NCBI GenBank assembly: GCA_016699695.1
Contig: CP065006.1
Coordinates: forward strand, 806,001-870,000
DNA length: 64,000 nucleotides
Direction of reading: 5' to 3'
Origin: Bacteroidota bacterium
GTDB taxonomy: Bacteria > Bacteroidota > Bacteroidia > Bacteroidales > UBA10428
Under the pieces are notes generated by a model. It saw only the letters and a program-made list of their open reading frames with translations, did not search any database and was not told the origin of the DNA. Of the stretch, positions 8,333 through 17,298 are shown piece by piece. The stretch's first letter is position 1, and each line of letters starts with the position of its first letter. The translations under genes were made by a program, and so were the position numbers.

Positions 8333-8452
8333 GTATTCTTGCGACAGTTTTAGAGTTTGTATTGCGCCCAGAGATTTTATTCAAAGCTGTCTTTCAGCCA
8401 CAACAAAAATCATATTTAGCCTAGTGGGCATTTGCTACATTTCTTCATAGAA

Positions 8453-10060
8453 ATGCACACAAAACAAATGGACAATCTCTTGCTTTTAGGCGATGAAGCT
8501 ATTGCACAAGGCGGAATCGATGCCGGTATGTCTGGCATATATGCCTATCCCGGGACCCCTTCTACCGAAATAACCGAATACGTGCAAAATTCGCACGAAG
8601 CTATTCAAAAGGGCATTCACTCGAGTTGGTCTGCCAATGAAAAAACAGCCTACGAAGCAGCTCTGGGAATGTCTTATGCAGGTAAGCGAAGTATGGTTTG
8701 CATGAAACACGTAGGCCTGAATGTGGCTGCCGATGCCTTTATGAATTCAGCTATTACAGGAGTGCACGGTGGCATGGTGGTAGTGGTGGCAGATGACCCT
8801 GGCATGCACTCATCGCAGAACGAACAAGACTCGCGCTTTTACGCCCGCTTTGCATATATCCCTGCACTCGAACCTGCCAACCAGCAGGAAGCTTATAATG
8901 CAGTGCATTATGCATTCGACCTCTCGGAGCAAACCGGCTTACCGGTAATGATACGACTCACAACCCGTATTTCTCACAGCCGTTCCGGGGTCATCCGCAC
9001 TCAGAATCGAAATCAAAATACCTTATCGCCCTTCAATCAGAGCAAACGATTTATCTTATTGCCCGCCAATGCCCGCAGGCAATACAATAGCCTTCTCGAA
9101 AAACAACCCGGACTGGAAGAAATATCCAACCATTCATCCTTAAACTACCTGGTCGAAGGGGATAATTTAAAGATGGGGATTGTGGCATTTGGTATAGCAT
9201 TTAATTATGTCATGGAAATTAGGGTACGCCACCAGCTTCAATATCCTGTAATGAAAATAGGACAATACCCTTTGCCTCGCACCATGCTCACTAAATTTTT
9301 TGAAAAACACGAATCGATAATGATAGTGGAGGAGGGTTATCCGGTTTACGAGGAGTTGCTTCGCGGCTATTTTAACAACGAAAAAAATATTCTGGGCCGT
9401 CTCGATGGCACCCTTCCACGAACCGGGGAGCTTAATCCCGATTACCTGGCTAAAGCACTTAAAATTGATCTGCCCCCTGCCCTTCCGCCTTCCGAAATTT
9501 TGCAGCCACGGCCTCCCATGCTTTGCCAGGGATGCAGCCATCGCGATGTATACGAAGCTTTGAACGAAGCGATCAGGAATGATGAAAGGCATGTATTTTC
9601 TGACATTGGCTGCTATACACTGGGCGCATTACAACCCTTTGAGTCGATTTCTACCTGTGTGGATATGGGCGCCTCGGTTACCATGGCCAAGGGTGCTGCT
9701 GACGCAGGATTGCGACCCGCCGTGGCAGTGATCGGTGATTCTACCTTTACCCACTCCGGCATGACCGGACTGCTTGATGCCGTGAACGATCAATCGCCCA
9801 TTACAGTAATTATCTCCGACAACTCTACCACCGGCATGACAGGTGGGCAGCACTCGTCCGGAGAAGGCAAATACATTGCCATTTGCAAGGCTTTGGGTGT
9901 AGAAGAAAATCACATTCGGGTAATGAACCCCTTAAAAGTGCATTACGCTGAAAATGTAAAAATCTTCCAGGAAGAATTTGCATACGAAGGAGTATCGGTA
10001 ATAATTGCCCAGCGAGAATGCATCCAAACCCTGGCAAAAAAGAAAAAGAAAGCAAAATAG
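8453..10060 (+). CDS. iorA: Indolepyruvate:ferredoxin oxidoreductase, alpha subunit
   Basis: Oxidatively decarboxylates aryl pyruvates (from Trp, Tyr, Phe) to aryl-acetyl-CoA, passing electrons to ferredoxin. The 535-aa product has the N-terminal pyrimidine domain (GDEAIAQGGIDAGMSGIYAY), a middle transketolase-like domain, CQGCSHRDVYEAL near residue 358, and a TPP-binding segment GDSTFTHSGMTGLLDAVND with IISDNSTTGMTGGQH after it. It stops at a lysine-rich end (CIQTLAKKKKKAK) and lacks the C-terminal two-cluster ferredoxin domain that many IorA proteins carry, so electrons must leave by another route. The start may be 8453 or 8468 (MDNLLLLGDEA); I chose the former. iorB follows after 32 bp. 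Confidence 0.9.
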   Translation: MHTKQMDNLLLLGDEAIAQGGIDAGMSGIYAYPGTPSTEITEYVQNSHEAIQKGIHSSWSANEKTAYEAALGMSYAGKRSMVCMKHVGLNVAADAFMNSAITGVHGGMVVVVADDPGMHSSQNEQDSRFYARFAYIPALEPANQQEAYNAVHYAFDLSEQTGLPVMIRLTTRISHSRSGVIRTQNRNQNTLSPFNQSKRFILLPANARRQYNSLLEKQPGLEEISNHSSLNYLVEGDNLKMGIVAFGIAFNYVMEIRVRHQLQYPVMKIGQYPLPRTMLTKFFEKHESIMIVEEGYPVYEELLRGYFNNEKNILGRLDGTLPRTGELNPDYLAKALKIDLPPALPPSEILQPRPPMLCQGCSHRDVYEALNEAIRNDERHVFSDIGCYTLGALQPFESISTCVDMGASVTMAKGAADAGLRPAVAVIGDSTFTHSGMTGLLDAVNDQSPITVIISDNSTTGMTGGQHSSGEGKYIAICKALGVEENHIRVMNPLKVHYAENVKIFQEEFAYEGVSVIIAQRECIQTLAKKKKKAK

Positions 10061-10092
10061 ATTAATAGTAGCTCTTTAAATATAGCTCTTTT

Positions 10093-10674
10093 ATGAAAAA
10101 AGATATTATTCTGGCGGGTGTGGGCGGACAGGGAATATTAAGTATTGCTGCGGTAATCGACCGGGCGGCCCTGAACAACAAACTCCATTTTAAGCAAGCC
10201 GAGGTGCATGGAATGAGCCAAAGAGGTGGTGATGTCCAATCGCATTTACGGATCTCCTCCGACATCATTTATTCCGACCTCATATCGCAGGGCTGTGCTG
10301 ATTTGATACTTGCCGTGGAACCTCTGGAAGCTTTGCGCTACCTGCCCTTTCTTTCCAACTCCGGTTGGGTTGTAAGTGCGCTGACACCTTATAATAATAT
10401 CGCTTACTACCCCGATGACAATTCAATCAGGAATGCATTAAACAAGCTCCCACGAAAACTTCTGGTTGAAGCTGAAAAAATTGCCCGTGAACAAGGAAGC
10501 AGTAAAACATCGAACATGGTCATGCTTGGTGCTGCTGCCCACCTGACAGGCTTATCCAATGCCTCGCTGGAAGATGCCATTACCTGGTTGTTTGAGAGGA
10601 AAGGAGAAGAAATTGTTTCACAGAATCTTGCTGCGTTCAGGGCCGGATTGCAAGCCGGGAAAAATCAAAATTAA
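10093..10674 (+). CDS. iorB: Indolepyruvate:ferredoxin oxidoreductase, beta subunit
   Basis: The gamma-domain subunit that completes the IorAB enzyme. The 193-aa product starts KKDIILAGVGGQGILSIAAV, the glycine-rich signature of the POR/IOR gamma domain, and continues with AEVHGMSQRGGDVQSHLR, where the MSQRGG motif is diagnostic. The later part (GSSKTSNMVMLGAAAHLTG) is the usual C-terminal helix region. It lies 32 bp after iorA in the same direction, so the two are one operon. Together they indicate fermentative or CoA-coupled use of aromatic amino acids, which fits an anaerobic member of the Bacteroidota. Confidence 0.92.
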   Translation: MKKDIILAGVGGQGILSIAAVIDRAALNNKLHFKQAEVHGMSQRGGDVQSHLRISSDIIYSDLISQGCADLILAVEPLEALRYLPFLSNSGWVVSALTPYNNIAYYPDDNSIRNALNKLPRKLLVEAEKIAREQGSSKTSNMVMLGAAAHLTGLSNASLEDAITWLFERKGEEIVSQNLAAFRAGLQAGKNQN

Positions 10675-10677
10675 ACC

Positions 10678-11232
10678 TTAATGATCAGAGATACGGTTTG
10701 TTATGTAATAACCGATAAGACTGTTTAAATCCACCATTTCTCCAGGTTCATATTCAGTTTCAGTGAACGAAGTAATAAATTCGTTGTTAAGATCGAGCAG
10801 CTTTTTTAGATAATCATCTTCGAGAAATACGTTTCGGGAGTTAAATTTTTTGAGTGTCACTTTTCTGAAATTCAAATGACAAAAGGACAACTCGTATTCA
10901 TCCAGCTCTTCGTTAAGCCTTACTATTGGAAAGCCCTCGTAACGACATGCCGAAGGACGATGCAAATAGATGGAACATTTATTATCGATCAGAAAACGAC
11001 ACATACCATCGTTGCTCTCGGGTTTCAGATGCATTTGCATTTCTTTCATCTGCCAGCGAATGTATCCAAACTCTACAGGCAAAACCTTAAATGCTGTACA
11101 GCATGAAGAACAACCCGATTTACAGAGCATGTTTGTTTTATGCACTTTCCATAAACCGGCACATTGATCATCCAGCTCCTGACGTAAACTAAGGTATCTC
11201 TCAAAAAACAACTTACCCATTTTCAAATCCAC
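10678..11232 (-). CDS. YkgJ-type cysteine-cluster protein (metal-binding, unknown role)
   Basis: A 184-aa soluble protein of the YkgJ/UPF0153 cysteine-cluster group. The pattern is visible as CKSGCSSCCTAF near residue 37, CRFLIDNKCSIYLHRPSACR near residues 78-97 and a later Cys-His pair (SFCHLNF). The eight or so cysteines are thought to bind zinc or an Fe-S cluster. It converges on iorB with only 3 bp between the stops. A start at 11220 (MGKLFFERYL) is as likely as 11232 (MDLKMGKL). A second, shorter protein of the same group is encoded at 12790-13107. Confidence 0.78.
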   Translation of the reverse strand: MDLKMGKLFFERYLSLRQELDDQCAGLWKVHKTNMLCKSGCSSCCTAFKVLPVEFGYIRWQMKEMQMHLKPESNDGMCRFLIDNKCSIYLHRPSACRYEGFPIVRLNEELDEYELSFCHLNFRKVTLKKFNSRNVFLEDDYLKKLLDLNNEFITSFTETEYEPGEMVDLNSLIGYYITNRISDH

Positions 11233-11461
11233 TTACTCAAAAAATTAATTCTTAAATAAGATAGGTATTTTAAACAAAACAAAAAAATAGTCTGAAGCAA
11301 AGCTTAAGTTTTTCTTAAAACTGTAATCGATCCTAAAATAATTAAACATGGATTTTAATAAAACAAATGAAGCGAAAGACAGCATAAAATAAGCAATCAG
11401 GTCGAAAGCTATGCCCTGCGCACCATCAAATAATTTAGCTTAAGGATCAAAAAAGTTTAAC

Positions 11462-12652
11462 TTAACTATTAATAATTACTTTTTTCATCCTTTGCCAGGT
11501 TCGTTCTATGTCGTAATCGAGGCCAACAGAGAACCGCACTAATCCTGGAGTCAGCCCCATAGAGTATTGAACTTCAATGGGTATCTCCGAGGAGGTGCTG
11601 CTTCCTGAATTACTGAAAAGGGTTTTAAAATAGCCCAGGCTCACCGCCAGATAACCTACCCCTTCTTCCTGTAATTCTTTCATTACCTTCGATGCCCTCT
11701 CAGGAGTTTCAAAATCGACAGAAAGCATTCCGCCATATCCAAATTCCTTGTTAATTAAGCGATTGGTAAGTGCATAATCGGGGTGTTCGGGTAATCCGGG
11801 GTAAATAGGCCTGAAGCCTTCTTCCTTAAGCTTTTGTGCCAGAAAGAGGGCGTTTTTACTATGCTGTACCATGCGAATATGCAGGGTATGTAAATTTTTA
11901 AGTATACTGGACGAGCGCAAGGGATCAAGCACTGGCCCAAGCAACATAGCCGTGCCACTGTTTACATCCGAAAGGGCATTGACAAATTTTTCTGAAGCGC
12001 ATATAGCTCCTGCCACACAATCGTTCTTGCCGTTAATGTACTTGGTCATGCTATATACCACAATGTCGGCACCAAGCAGTGCCGGCTGCATAATCATAGG
12101 GGTGAAGGTGTTGTCGACCATCAATACCGCATGATGACGTGCTGCAATATCCTTTAAACGAGGAATATCGGAAACCTGCAAAAGAGGGTTTGTCATGCTT
12201 TCGGTATAAATCACACGGGTGTTGGGTCTAATAGCCTTTTCCACACTCTCGAGGTCAGAAATGTTTACAAACGAAACTTCGATATTAAACTTAGGCAGGT
12301 AGTTCTTTAAAAAGGCATAGGTGCCACCATAAGTAGTTACACTGGTAACAATATGGTCGCCGGAATTGCACAACTGCAAAATGGCACAGGTAATGGCCGC
12401 CATGCCGGAAGCTGTAATCCATGCCGATTCGGTTCCTTCCAGCGCAGCAAGGGCATCGGCCAGGTATTTGTTGCTCGGGTTCCAGTGGCGCGAATACAGA
12501 AAGCATCCCTCCTGATGTCCCAGAAAGGTTTCGGTCATCGATTCTGCCTCCATAAATGTATAGGTCGAAGAATCGGTAATAGAGGGGTTTACACCTCCAA
12601 ACTCGCCAAATTGTTTAAGGTCCTGAATGCGGCTTGCGGGGTCAATTTTCAT
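11462..12652 (-). CDS. Cys/Met metabolism PLP enzyme (methionine gamma-lyase / cystathionine synthase type)
   Basis: A 396-aa fold-type I PLP enzyme of the trans-sulfuration family. Visible signs: SRHWNPSNKYLADALAALEG at the substrate entrance, TASGMAAITCAIL (PLP phosphate site), VDNTFTPM with the ring-contacting Asp, and SMTKYINGKNDCVAG with the Schiff-base lysine near residue 204. The usual SxTKYxxGHxD motif has GKND here instead of GHGD. Whether it cleaves methionine, makes cystathionine or acts on another gamma-substituted amino acid cannot be read from sequence. The open frame reaches 12694 but ATG 12652 (MKIDPASRIQDL) is the better start. It lies between two cysteine-cluster genes on the same strand. 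Confidence 0.85.
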   Translation of the reverse strand: MKIDPASRIQDLKQFGEFGGVNPSITDSSTYTFMEAESMTETFLGHQEGCFLYSRHWNPSNKYLADALAALEGTESAWITASGMAAITCAILQLCNSGDHIVTSVTTYGGTYAFLKNYLPKFNIEVSFVNISDLESVEKAIRPNTRVIYTESMTNPLLQVSDIPRLKDIAARHHAVLMVDNTFTPMIMQPALLGADIVVYSMTKYINGKNDCVAGAICASEKFVNALSDVNSGTAMLLGPVLDPLRSSSILKNLHTLHIRMVQHSKNALFLAQKLKEEGFRPIYPGLPEHPDYALTNRLINKEFGYGGMLSVDFETPERASKVMKELQEEGVGYLAVSLGYFKTLFSNSGSSTSSEIPIEVQYSMGLTPGLVRFSVGLDYDIERTWQRMKKVIINS

Positions 12653-12789
12653 GGCATAGAAATTTTTCAAAAAAATAGCATATCCTATGGCCACAATACA
12701 TGATAATTTACAGCACAGAGCTGTATTTCAGAAAAAAACTAAGATACTGGTAGTAGAGATATTTTCAAAAAACTTTTCTCTGCAGAAAT

Positions 12790-13107
12790 CTATTGAATAA
12801 ATTGTTTCATTACCTCATGGGCATTTATCCCTTCCAGCCCGGAAATGATAGAAACTGCTTCTTCGCGATTGTTGCCGCATACTTCTTTTTCTGCTCTAAA
12901 GCCCAGGCATACTGCGGGGCGTTCAGACTTACCAAACAATGCGCATAAGCCATCGGCACTTAGATGAATGCACCTCACCCCGGCAGGCTTTCCGTTAGGC
13001 ATACCTGGAATGGGCGACGATATGGAAATAGCCACGCAACAGGCTCCACAGCCTGCACGGCATTCTATAAAGCCAGAATTAGTTGCATTGTATTTTGGGG
13101 CTATCAT
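12790..13107 (-). CDS. Short YkgJ-type cysteine-cluster protein
   Basis: A 105-aa member of the YkgJ/UPF0153 group. The cysteines are arranged as CRAGCGACCVAIS near residue 16, VRCIHLSADGLCALF near 44 and PAVCLGFRAEKEVC near 64, followed by a helical tail. In this shorter branch the family has no known reaction; zinc or Fe-S binding is likely. It lies 44 bp after the pyrophosphatase gene on the same strand, so co-transcription with ppa is likely, and 137 bp before the PLP enzyme. Confidence 0.78.
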   Translation of the reverse strand: MIAPKYNATNSGFIECRAGCGACCVAISISSPIPGMPNGKPAGVRCIHLSADGLCALFGKSERPAVCLGFRAEKEVCGNNREEAVSIISGLEGINAHEVMKQFIQ

Positions 13108-13151
13108 ACAGTGATTGGCTTCCTTTTAAGAAAATGAATTCTCCAGAAAGA

Positions 13152-13832
13152 TTACCATTCGGTAGCCGAAGAAAGTATTTTATCCAATCCGGCAAATTTT
13201 TCGTGGTAATCGTCGGTGGAGCGCATTATAACTTCTTTTGCTTCCTCTGCCCCATAGGTGTGGGTAATCTGAGTTGCAGCCTTGTTTCCGGGAAGGTCTT
13301 TATAGGTGAGAAAATAATGTTTCAGCCTGTCGGTAACCAATTCGGGCAGTTCCGAAATATCCTGGTAAACACTATAAAAAGCATCGTTGTGGAGCACCGC
13401 TACTATTTTATCATCGGCTTCGTTACCGTCAATCATACGAAAACCACCTATCGGTCGCACCAGGGCCAGGATATCGCCGTGGACGATGTCTTTTTCGGTA
13501 AGAATACAGATATCAATCGGGTCGTCATCGCCCTTAATATCTTTTAAACCTGTTTTTTCCATGGCAAACTCGGCTACTTTTTTGCCCGAATAGGTTTGGG
13601 GTATAAAACCATAAAGTGCAGGTACCACGTTGGAATATTTCTGAGGGCGGTCGATACGCAGATAGCCTGAAACCTTGTCAACCTCGTATTTTACCGTATC
13701 TGTAGGTACCATTTCAATAAAACACACCACTTTTTCCGGAGCATCAGGACCAATATCCACACCATGCCATGGATGCGATTTGTAACGCAGCCCCATTAAG
13801 CGACCAATTGGGTCCATGAGTTTATTTGCCAT
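13152..13832 (-). CDS. ppa: Soluble inorganic pyrophosphatase, family I
   Basis: Hydrolyses the pyrophosphate released in biosynthesis. The 226-aa product contains the family I signature DDDPIDICIL (two metal-binding aspartates of the DxDPxD motif), an upstream YGFIPQTYSG segment corresponding to the active-site YGxIPxT motif, and a later PIGGFRMIDGNEADDKIVAV with the third aspartate pair. KYEVDKVSGYLRIDRP covers the substrate-binding lysine and arginine. It is somewhat longer than the 175-aa E. coli enzyme, as is usual in Bacteroidota and in eukaryotic-like forms. It starts the small minus-strand group that also holds the short cysteine-cluster gene. Confidence 0.92.
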   Translation of the reverse strand: MANKLMDPIGRLMGLRYKSHPWHGVDIGPDAPEKVVCFIEMVPTDTVKYEVDKVSGYLRIDRPQKYSNVVPALYGFIPQTYSGKKVAEFAMEKTGLKDIKGDDDPIDICILTEKDIVHGDILALVRPIGGFRMIDGNEADDKIVAVLHNDAFYSVYQDISELPELVTDRLKHYFLTYKDLPGNKAATQITHTYGAEEAKEVIMRSTDDYHEKFAGLDKILSSATEW

Positions 13833-14136
13833 AAATGAATTTTCCTTTTAATGTGTTACAAACAGATTCAAACAGACTGTGATTGGAAATTGTTCAGGTA
13901 TACCTTACAAAATCTTATAGGTCTTTACTTTAGTACCATTTGAGCGGCGCAAAGATACTATAAAGCTTTAGTTTACGAAGTTAATTCAAAAATTTATGGT
14001 GTGTTTTATTAGAATCTTTTTGAATATTAAGAAATTGCAAAGTTTACTTTATGCTGAGATTTGATAAAATATACTTTCAGTTTTTCTCTATTTTCGAAAG
14101 TTCAATTTCTATTTTTGCAGTCCTCAACATACAATT
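13833..14136. other. Divergent intergenic region between ppa and an exported nuclease-family gene
   Basis: AT-rich with no open frame of note. On the plus strand TATTTTTG at 14110-14117 is a perfect -7 box (TAnnTTTG) 20 bp before the next start codon, but no good TTTG lies 19-21 bp upstream, so the promoter is only half supported. Nothing else recognisable. Confidence 0.5.
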
Positions 14137-15189
14137 ATGATCCGGAATAATTCCATACTCGCCCTGATTCTGCTGTTGGCAGTTCCAACAAGCCTTTTCT
14201 CGCAAAAAGCAACTTCTTCCGACATTTTGATCGTTGGTTTTTATAACCTCGAAAACCTTTTCGATACCATTAATCAGGAAGAAGTAAACGACGAGGAGTT
14301 TACTCCTGGAGGTAAAAACAACTGGACTCACCAGCGCTACACCAGCAAACTCAACAACATGTCGCGTGCAATTGCCGATATAGGCAGCAAGGATGGTGCC
14401 TTGAATGGTCCGGACATACTGGGTGTATGTGAAGTAGAAAACCGAAGCGTGCTCGACGACTTGACAAAGCATGCTACTTTAGCACCGGAACATTACCAAA
14501 TCGTGCATTTCGATTCGCCCGACAAGCGTGGTATTGACGTGGCTCTGCTTTATAAAAAAAATGCATTCGAAGTGCTGCACACTAAAACTTATAAGCTTAA
14601 CCTTACCAATCCGGTTAACGGAGAATCCATCGAAACCCGCGACCAACTGGTGGTATCCGGTAAGATTAAAAAACAGAAAATCTCTATTTTAGTAAACCAT
14701 TGGCCGTCGCGCATGGGGGGCGAATTGCGCAGTCAACCCTTACGCCTGGCAGCTGCCCAGCTTAGCCGGCATATTATCGATTCTTTGTTAGAAGCAGACA
14801 GCCTTGCAAATATTATCGTCATGGGCGATTTTAACGACGACCCGACCAACCTCAGTACAAAAGATTACCTTCAAGCTAACTTTTTTGCTGACAGCCTTGC
14901 GAAAGAACAATTGTACAATCCATCAGCTTCAATTTTTATGCAAGGCAAGGGATCTCTCCAATACCGGGGGAAATGGAATATGTTCGACCAGATTTTTCTT
15001 TCAGGCAACTTATTGACTGAAAATAAAAAGGAATATAGCTTTAGCCATTTCGAAGTAGAAAATACGCCCTACCTTTTCGAACAGGAAGGAAAATTCAAGG
15101 GCTATCCTCACCGCACCTTTGCCGGAGGCAATTTTCTGAATGGTTTTAGCGATCATTTACCAGTATACATTGTTTTAAAACATCAATAA
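14137..15189 (+). CDS. Exported endonuclease/exonuclease/phosphatase family protein
   Basis: A 350-aa protein with a signal peptide (SILALILLLAVPTSLFSQ) and the EEP fold. Visible motifs are VGFYNLENLFDTIN (catalytic Asn), GVCEVENRSVLDDL (metal-binding Glu), NHWPSRMGGE (His), VMGDFNDDPTN (the Asp-Asn pair of GDFN), and SDHLPVYIVL (terminal SDH). Family members cut nucleic acids or dephosphorylate small molecules or lipids; secreted Bacteroidota copies probably scavenge phosphate or nucleotides. There is no T9SS tail, so it should stay in the periplasm or be lipid-free in the envelope. The next gene, 77 bp on, is an exported phospholipase-D-like enzyme. Confidence 0.85.
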   Translation: MIRNNSILALILLLAVPTSLFSQKATSSDILIVGFYNLENLFDTINQEEVNDEEFTPGGKNNWTHQRYTSKLNNMSRAIADIGSKDGALNGPDILGVCEVENRSVLDDLTKHATLAPEHYQIVHFDSPDKRGIDVALLYKKNAFEVLHTKTYKLNLTNPVNGESIETRDQLVVSGKIKKQKISILVNHWPSRMGGELRSQPLRLAAAQLSRHIIDSLLEADSLANIIVMGDFNDDPTNLSTKDYLQANFFADSLAKEQLYNPSASIFMQGKGSLQYRGKWNMFDQIFLSGNLLTENKKEYSFSHFEVENTPYLFEQEGKFKGYPHRTFAGGNFLNGFSDHLPVYIVLKHQ

Positions 15190-15266
15190 TTATCATTCTA
15201 TTTTTGAATTTCCTTCTAAAAACTTCGTTACTTAAGAAGGTTTGAAATAAAACTATCCGAATTACG

Positions 15267-17204
15267 ATGAAAAAGCTCTTAATAACCGCAGCAATAGTAT
15301 TCAGCACATTTTTTGGAATTGTTGCCCAGCAGATTTCATTTTCTACACAGCCTCAGATCATAGAAATACAAAAAGAGGCCTTAACCTTGAGATGGGAAAC
15401 CAACATTACGTCGTCCACAGAGACCTTTTGGGGTTATACTCCCCAACTGGAGCAAGCTCCCTTGAAGCTTGCTGGTTCTGACACACTGCACACGCTTACT
15501 CTCAGTGGCCTGTCTGCCTCAGACCTTGTCTATGTAAGAACTTTTTCTGTCGATGGCACCGATACTGCATTCGCCAGCAAAGTGCAGCCTTACTTGACAG
15601 CCTCCAATTCGTCCTGCCAGATAAAAGTCTATTTTAATTCAACGGTTGATACAAGTGTAGCTATCGGAGAAAAAGCTATTACCCTGTATCAGGCAATTGC
15701 CGATACGCTGGTAAGTTACATTAACCGGGCCACCGAGAGCATTGATATGGCCATATACAACCTCGACACCTACAACAGTAATCAGATAGTTTCGGCGCTA
15801 AACAGTGCACATACCAGGGGAGTGCTTGTGCGTGTGGTTTACGATGGCAGTACTTCCAACAGCGGCATTGCCCAGCTGAACAGCCAGATTGGTAAAATTA
15901 AAAGCCCTACCACTAGCAGTTATGGCATCATGCACAACAAATTTGTGGTTATTGATGCCCATGCCGTTGATCCAAACCTGCCTATCGTATGGACTGGGTC
16001 TACCAACTTCACCTCGGCTCAGCTCAATACCGACGCGAACAATGTAATAATACTGCAGGATCAAAGTCTTGCCCTGGCTTTTACCCTCGAGTTTAACGAA
16101 ATGTTCGGTAGCGCAGATGCGCAGCCCAATGCCTCAGTAGCCAAATTTGGACCCTATAAAGCCGACAATACTCCCCATGAATTCAATATAGGAGGAAGAA
16201 GGGTAGAATGCTTTTTCAGCCCTACTGATGGTGCTGACAGTAAGATTATCGAAGCCATTAAAACAGCCGAAGCAGAGTTATACATTGGCACCATGCTAAT
16301 AACCCGCGATGAAATTGCTCGTGCCATTCGAGATAAAAGTAATGCCGGCGTGGATACCCGAATGATTGTGGACAATGTGAGTTATACTTCGTCGCAGGAT
16401 GCAATTCTGGTTCCTGCATTGGGAGAAAATTTTAAGGTCATGGGCGAAACAGGCATATTTCATCACAAATACATGATGGCCGATCCACAAAAAAACGATT
16501 CGGATCCACTTGTGTTGACAGGCTCTCATAATTGGTCTGCAGCAGCACGCGACCGCAACGATGAAAACACCTTAATTGTGCACGACCAAACAATTGCCAA
16601 CCTTTATTTCCAGGAGTTTACAAACCGCTTTAAAAATGGTGATATACTGGCTACCACACCCATTTGCCGACCTGATTCGGCAGAAATATTCGCTGAAACA
16701 ACTACGCCCCTCACCATTCAGGTTCTCGACAACGACAGCATTCAGGGAATTGTAAACCTGAGTATTTCACTCGACACTGAGCTGGGAATTGTGGAGGTAA
16801 ACACTGATAACAGCATCAGCTACAGACCAAAACTCGGCTTTGACCAAGGTGTCGACTCGATCCGGTATAAAGTATGTGCCAATAATTATCCGGGGCTTTG
16901 CGATGAAACTTATGTGCGAATAACGGTGGACCTTATCGGTGAAACCACCCTCACAAATACTTCTTCACCCCTGGTAGAGGTTTTTCCTACCTACACAAAT
17001 GACCTGATACACATTAAGGGATTAAGCGGAAATTATAAGGTAAATGTGGTGAATCAGGCCGGTCAGGTTGTCTGGAGCGAATCTGCCAGCGGCAACACCG
17101 AGACAAATCTGAGTCATTTACCGGATGGCAATTACTACCTCGTTATCATTTCGGAGAATGAAGGTTACTTTACTCAAAAAATCGTCCTAAAAAAGAATTG
17201 GTAA
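15267..17204 (+). CDS. Exported phospholipase D-like protein with T9SS type A sorting domain
   Basis: A 645-aa secreted enzyme. In order: signal peptide (KLLITAAIVFSTFFGIVAQQ), a fibronectin-like strand domain (30-110), then a PLD pair. The first HKD motif is HNKFVVIDAHAVD with GSTNFTS nearby (about 227-255); the second is HHKYMMADPQKND with GSHNWS (about 398-425). Each supplies one His-Lys-Asp half site, so the enzyme is complete in one chain. A beta domain with LTIQVLDNDS follows (480-555), and the end is a T9SS type A signal (VEVFPTYTNDLIHIKGL and onward to IVLKKNW). It should be displayed on, or shed from, the cell surface. Target phospholipid or nucleic acid unknown. Confidence 0.85.
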   Translation: MKKLLITAAIVFSTFFGIVAQQISFSTQPQIIEIQKEALTLRWETNITSSTETFWGYTPQLEQAPLKLAGSDTLHTLTLSGLSASDLVYVRTFSVDGTDTAFASKVQPYLTASNSSCQIKVYFNSTVDTSVAIGEKAITLYQAIADTLVSYINRATESIDMAIYNLDTYNSNQIVSALNSAHTRGVLVRVVYDGSTSNSGIAQLNSQIGKIKSPTTSSYGIMHNKFVVIDAHAVDPNLPIVWTGSTNFTSAQLNTDANNVIILQDQSLALAFTLEFNEMFGSADAQPNASVAKFGPYKADNTPHEFNIGGRRVECFFSPTDGADSKIIEAIKTAEAELYIGTMLITRDEIARAIRDKSNAGVDTRMIVDNVSYTSSQDAILVPALGENFKVMGETGIFHHKYMMADPQKNDSDPLVLTGSHNWSAAARDRNDENTLIVHDQTIANLYFQEFTNRFKNGDILATTPICRPDSAEIFAETTTPLTIQVLDNDSIQGIVNLSISLDTELGIVEVNTDNSISYRPKLGFDQGVDSIRYKVCANNYPGLCDETYVRITVDLIGETTLTNTSSPLVEVFPTYTNDLIHIKGLSGNYKVNVVNQAGQVVWSESASGNTETNLSHLPDGNYYLVIISENEGYFTQKIVLKKNW

Positions 17205-17237
17205 ATTGCAGAACTCAACAGTATAATATTACCTTTG
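17205..17237 (+). promoter_or_regulatory. Likely promoter of the TerC-family gene
   Basis: TACCTTTG at 17230-17237 is a perfect -7 TAnnTTTG. A TTG at 17206-17208 lies 21 bp upstream, a little longer than the ideal spacer. Transcription would start near 17244, about 55 nt before the ATG at 17299. I see no manganese riboswitch in that leader. Confidence 0.45.
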
Positions 17238-17298
17238 CGCCACTTAAATCCATTACCAACTGGCTCAAAGAACCATTAGTATTTAAACGCTAGGTAAT

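Noticed and set aside
12653..12789. SAM riboswitch before the Cys/Met PLP enzyme
   Set aside because: No conserved aptamer blocks or strong hairpin found on the minus strand.
17205..17298. yybP-ykoY (manganese) riboswitch before the TerC-type gene
   Set aside because: The leader is only about 55 nt from the likely start and has none of the conserved GGGGAGUA-type elements.
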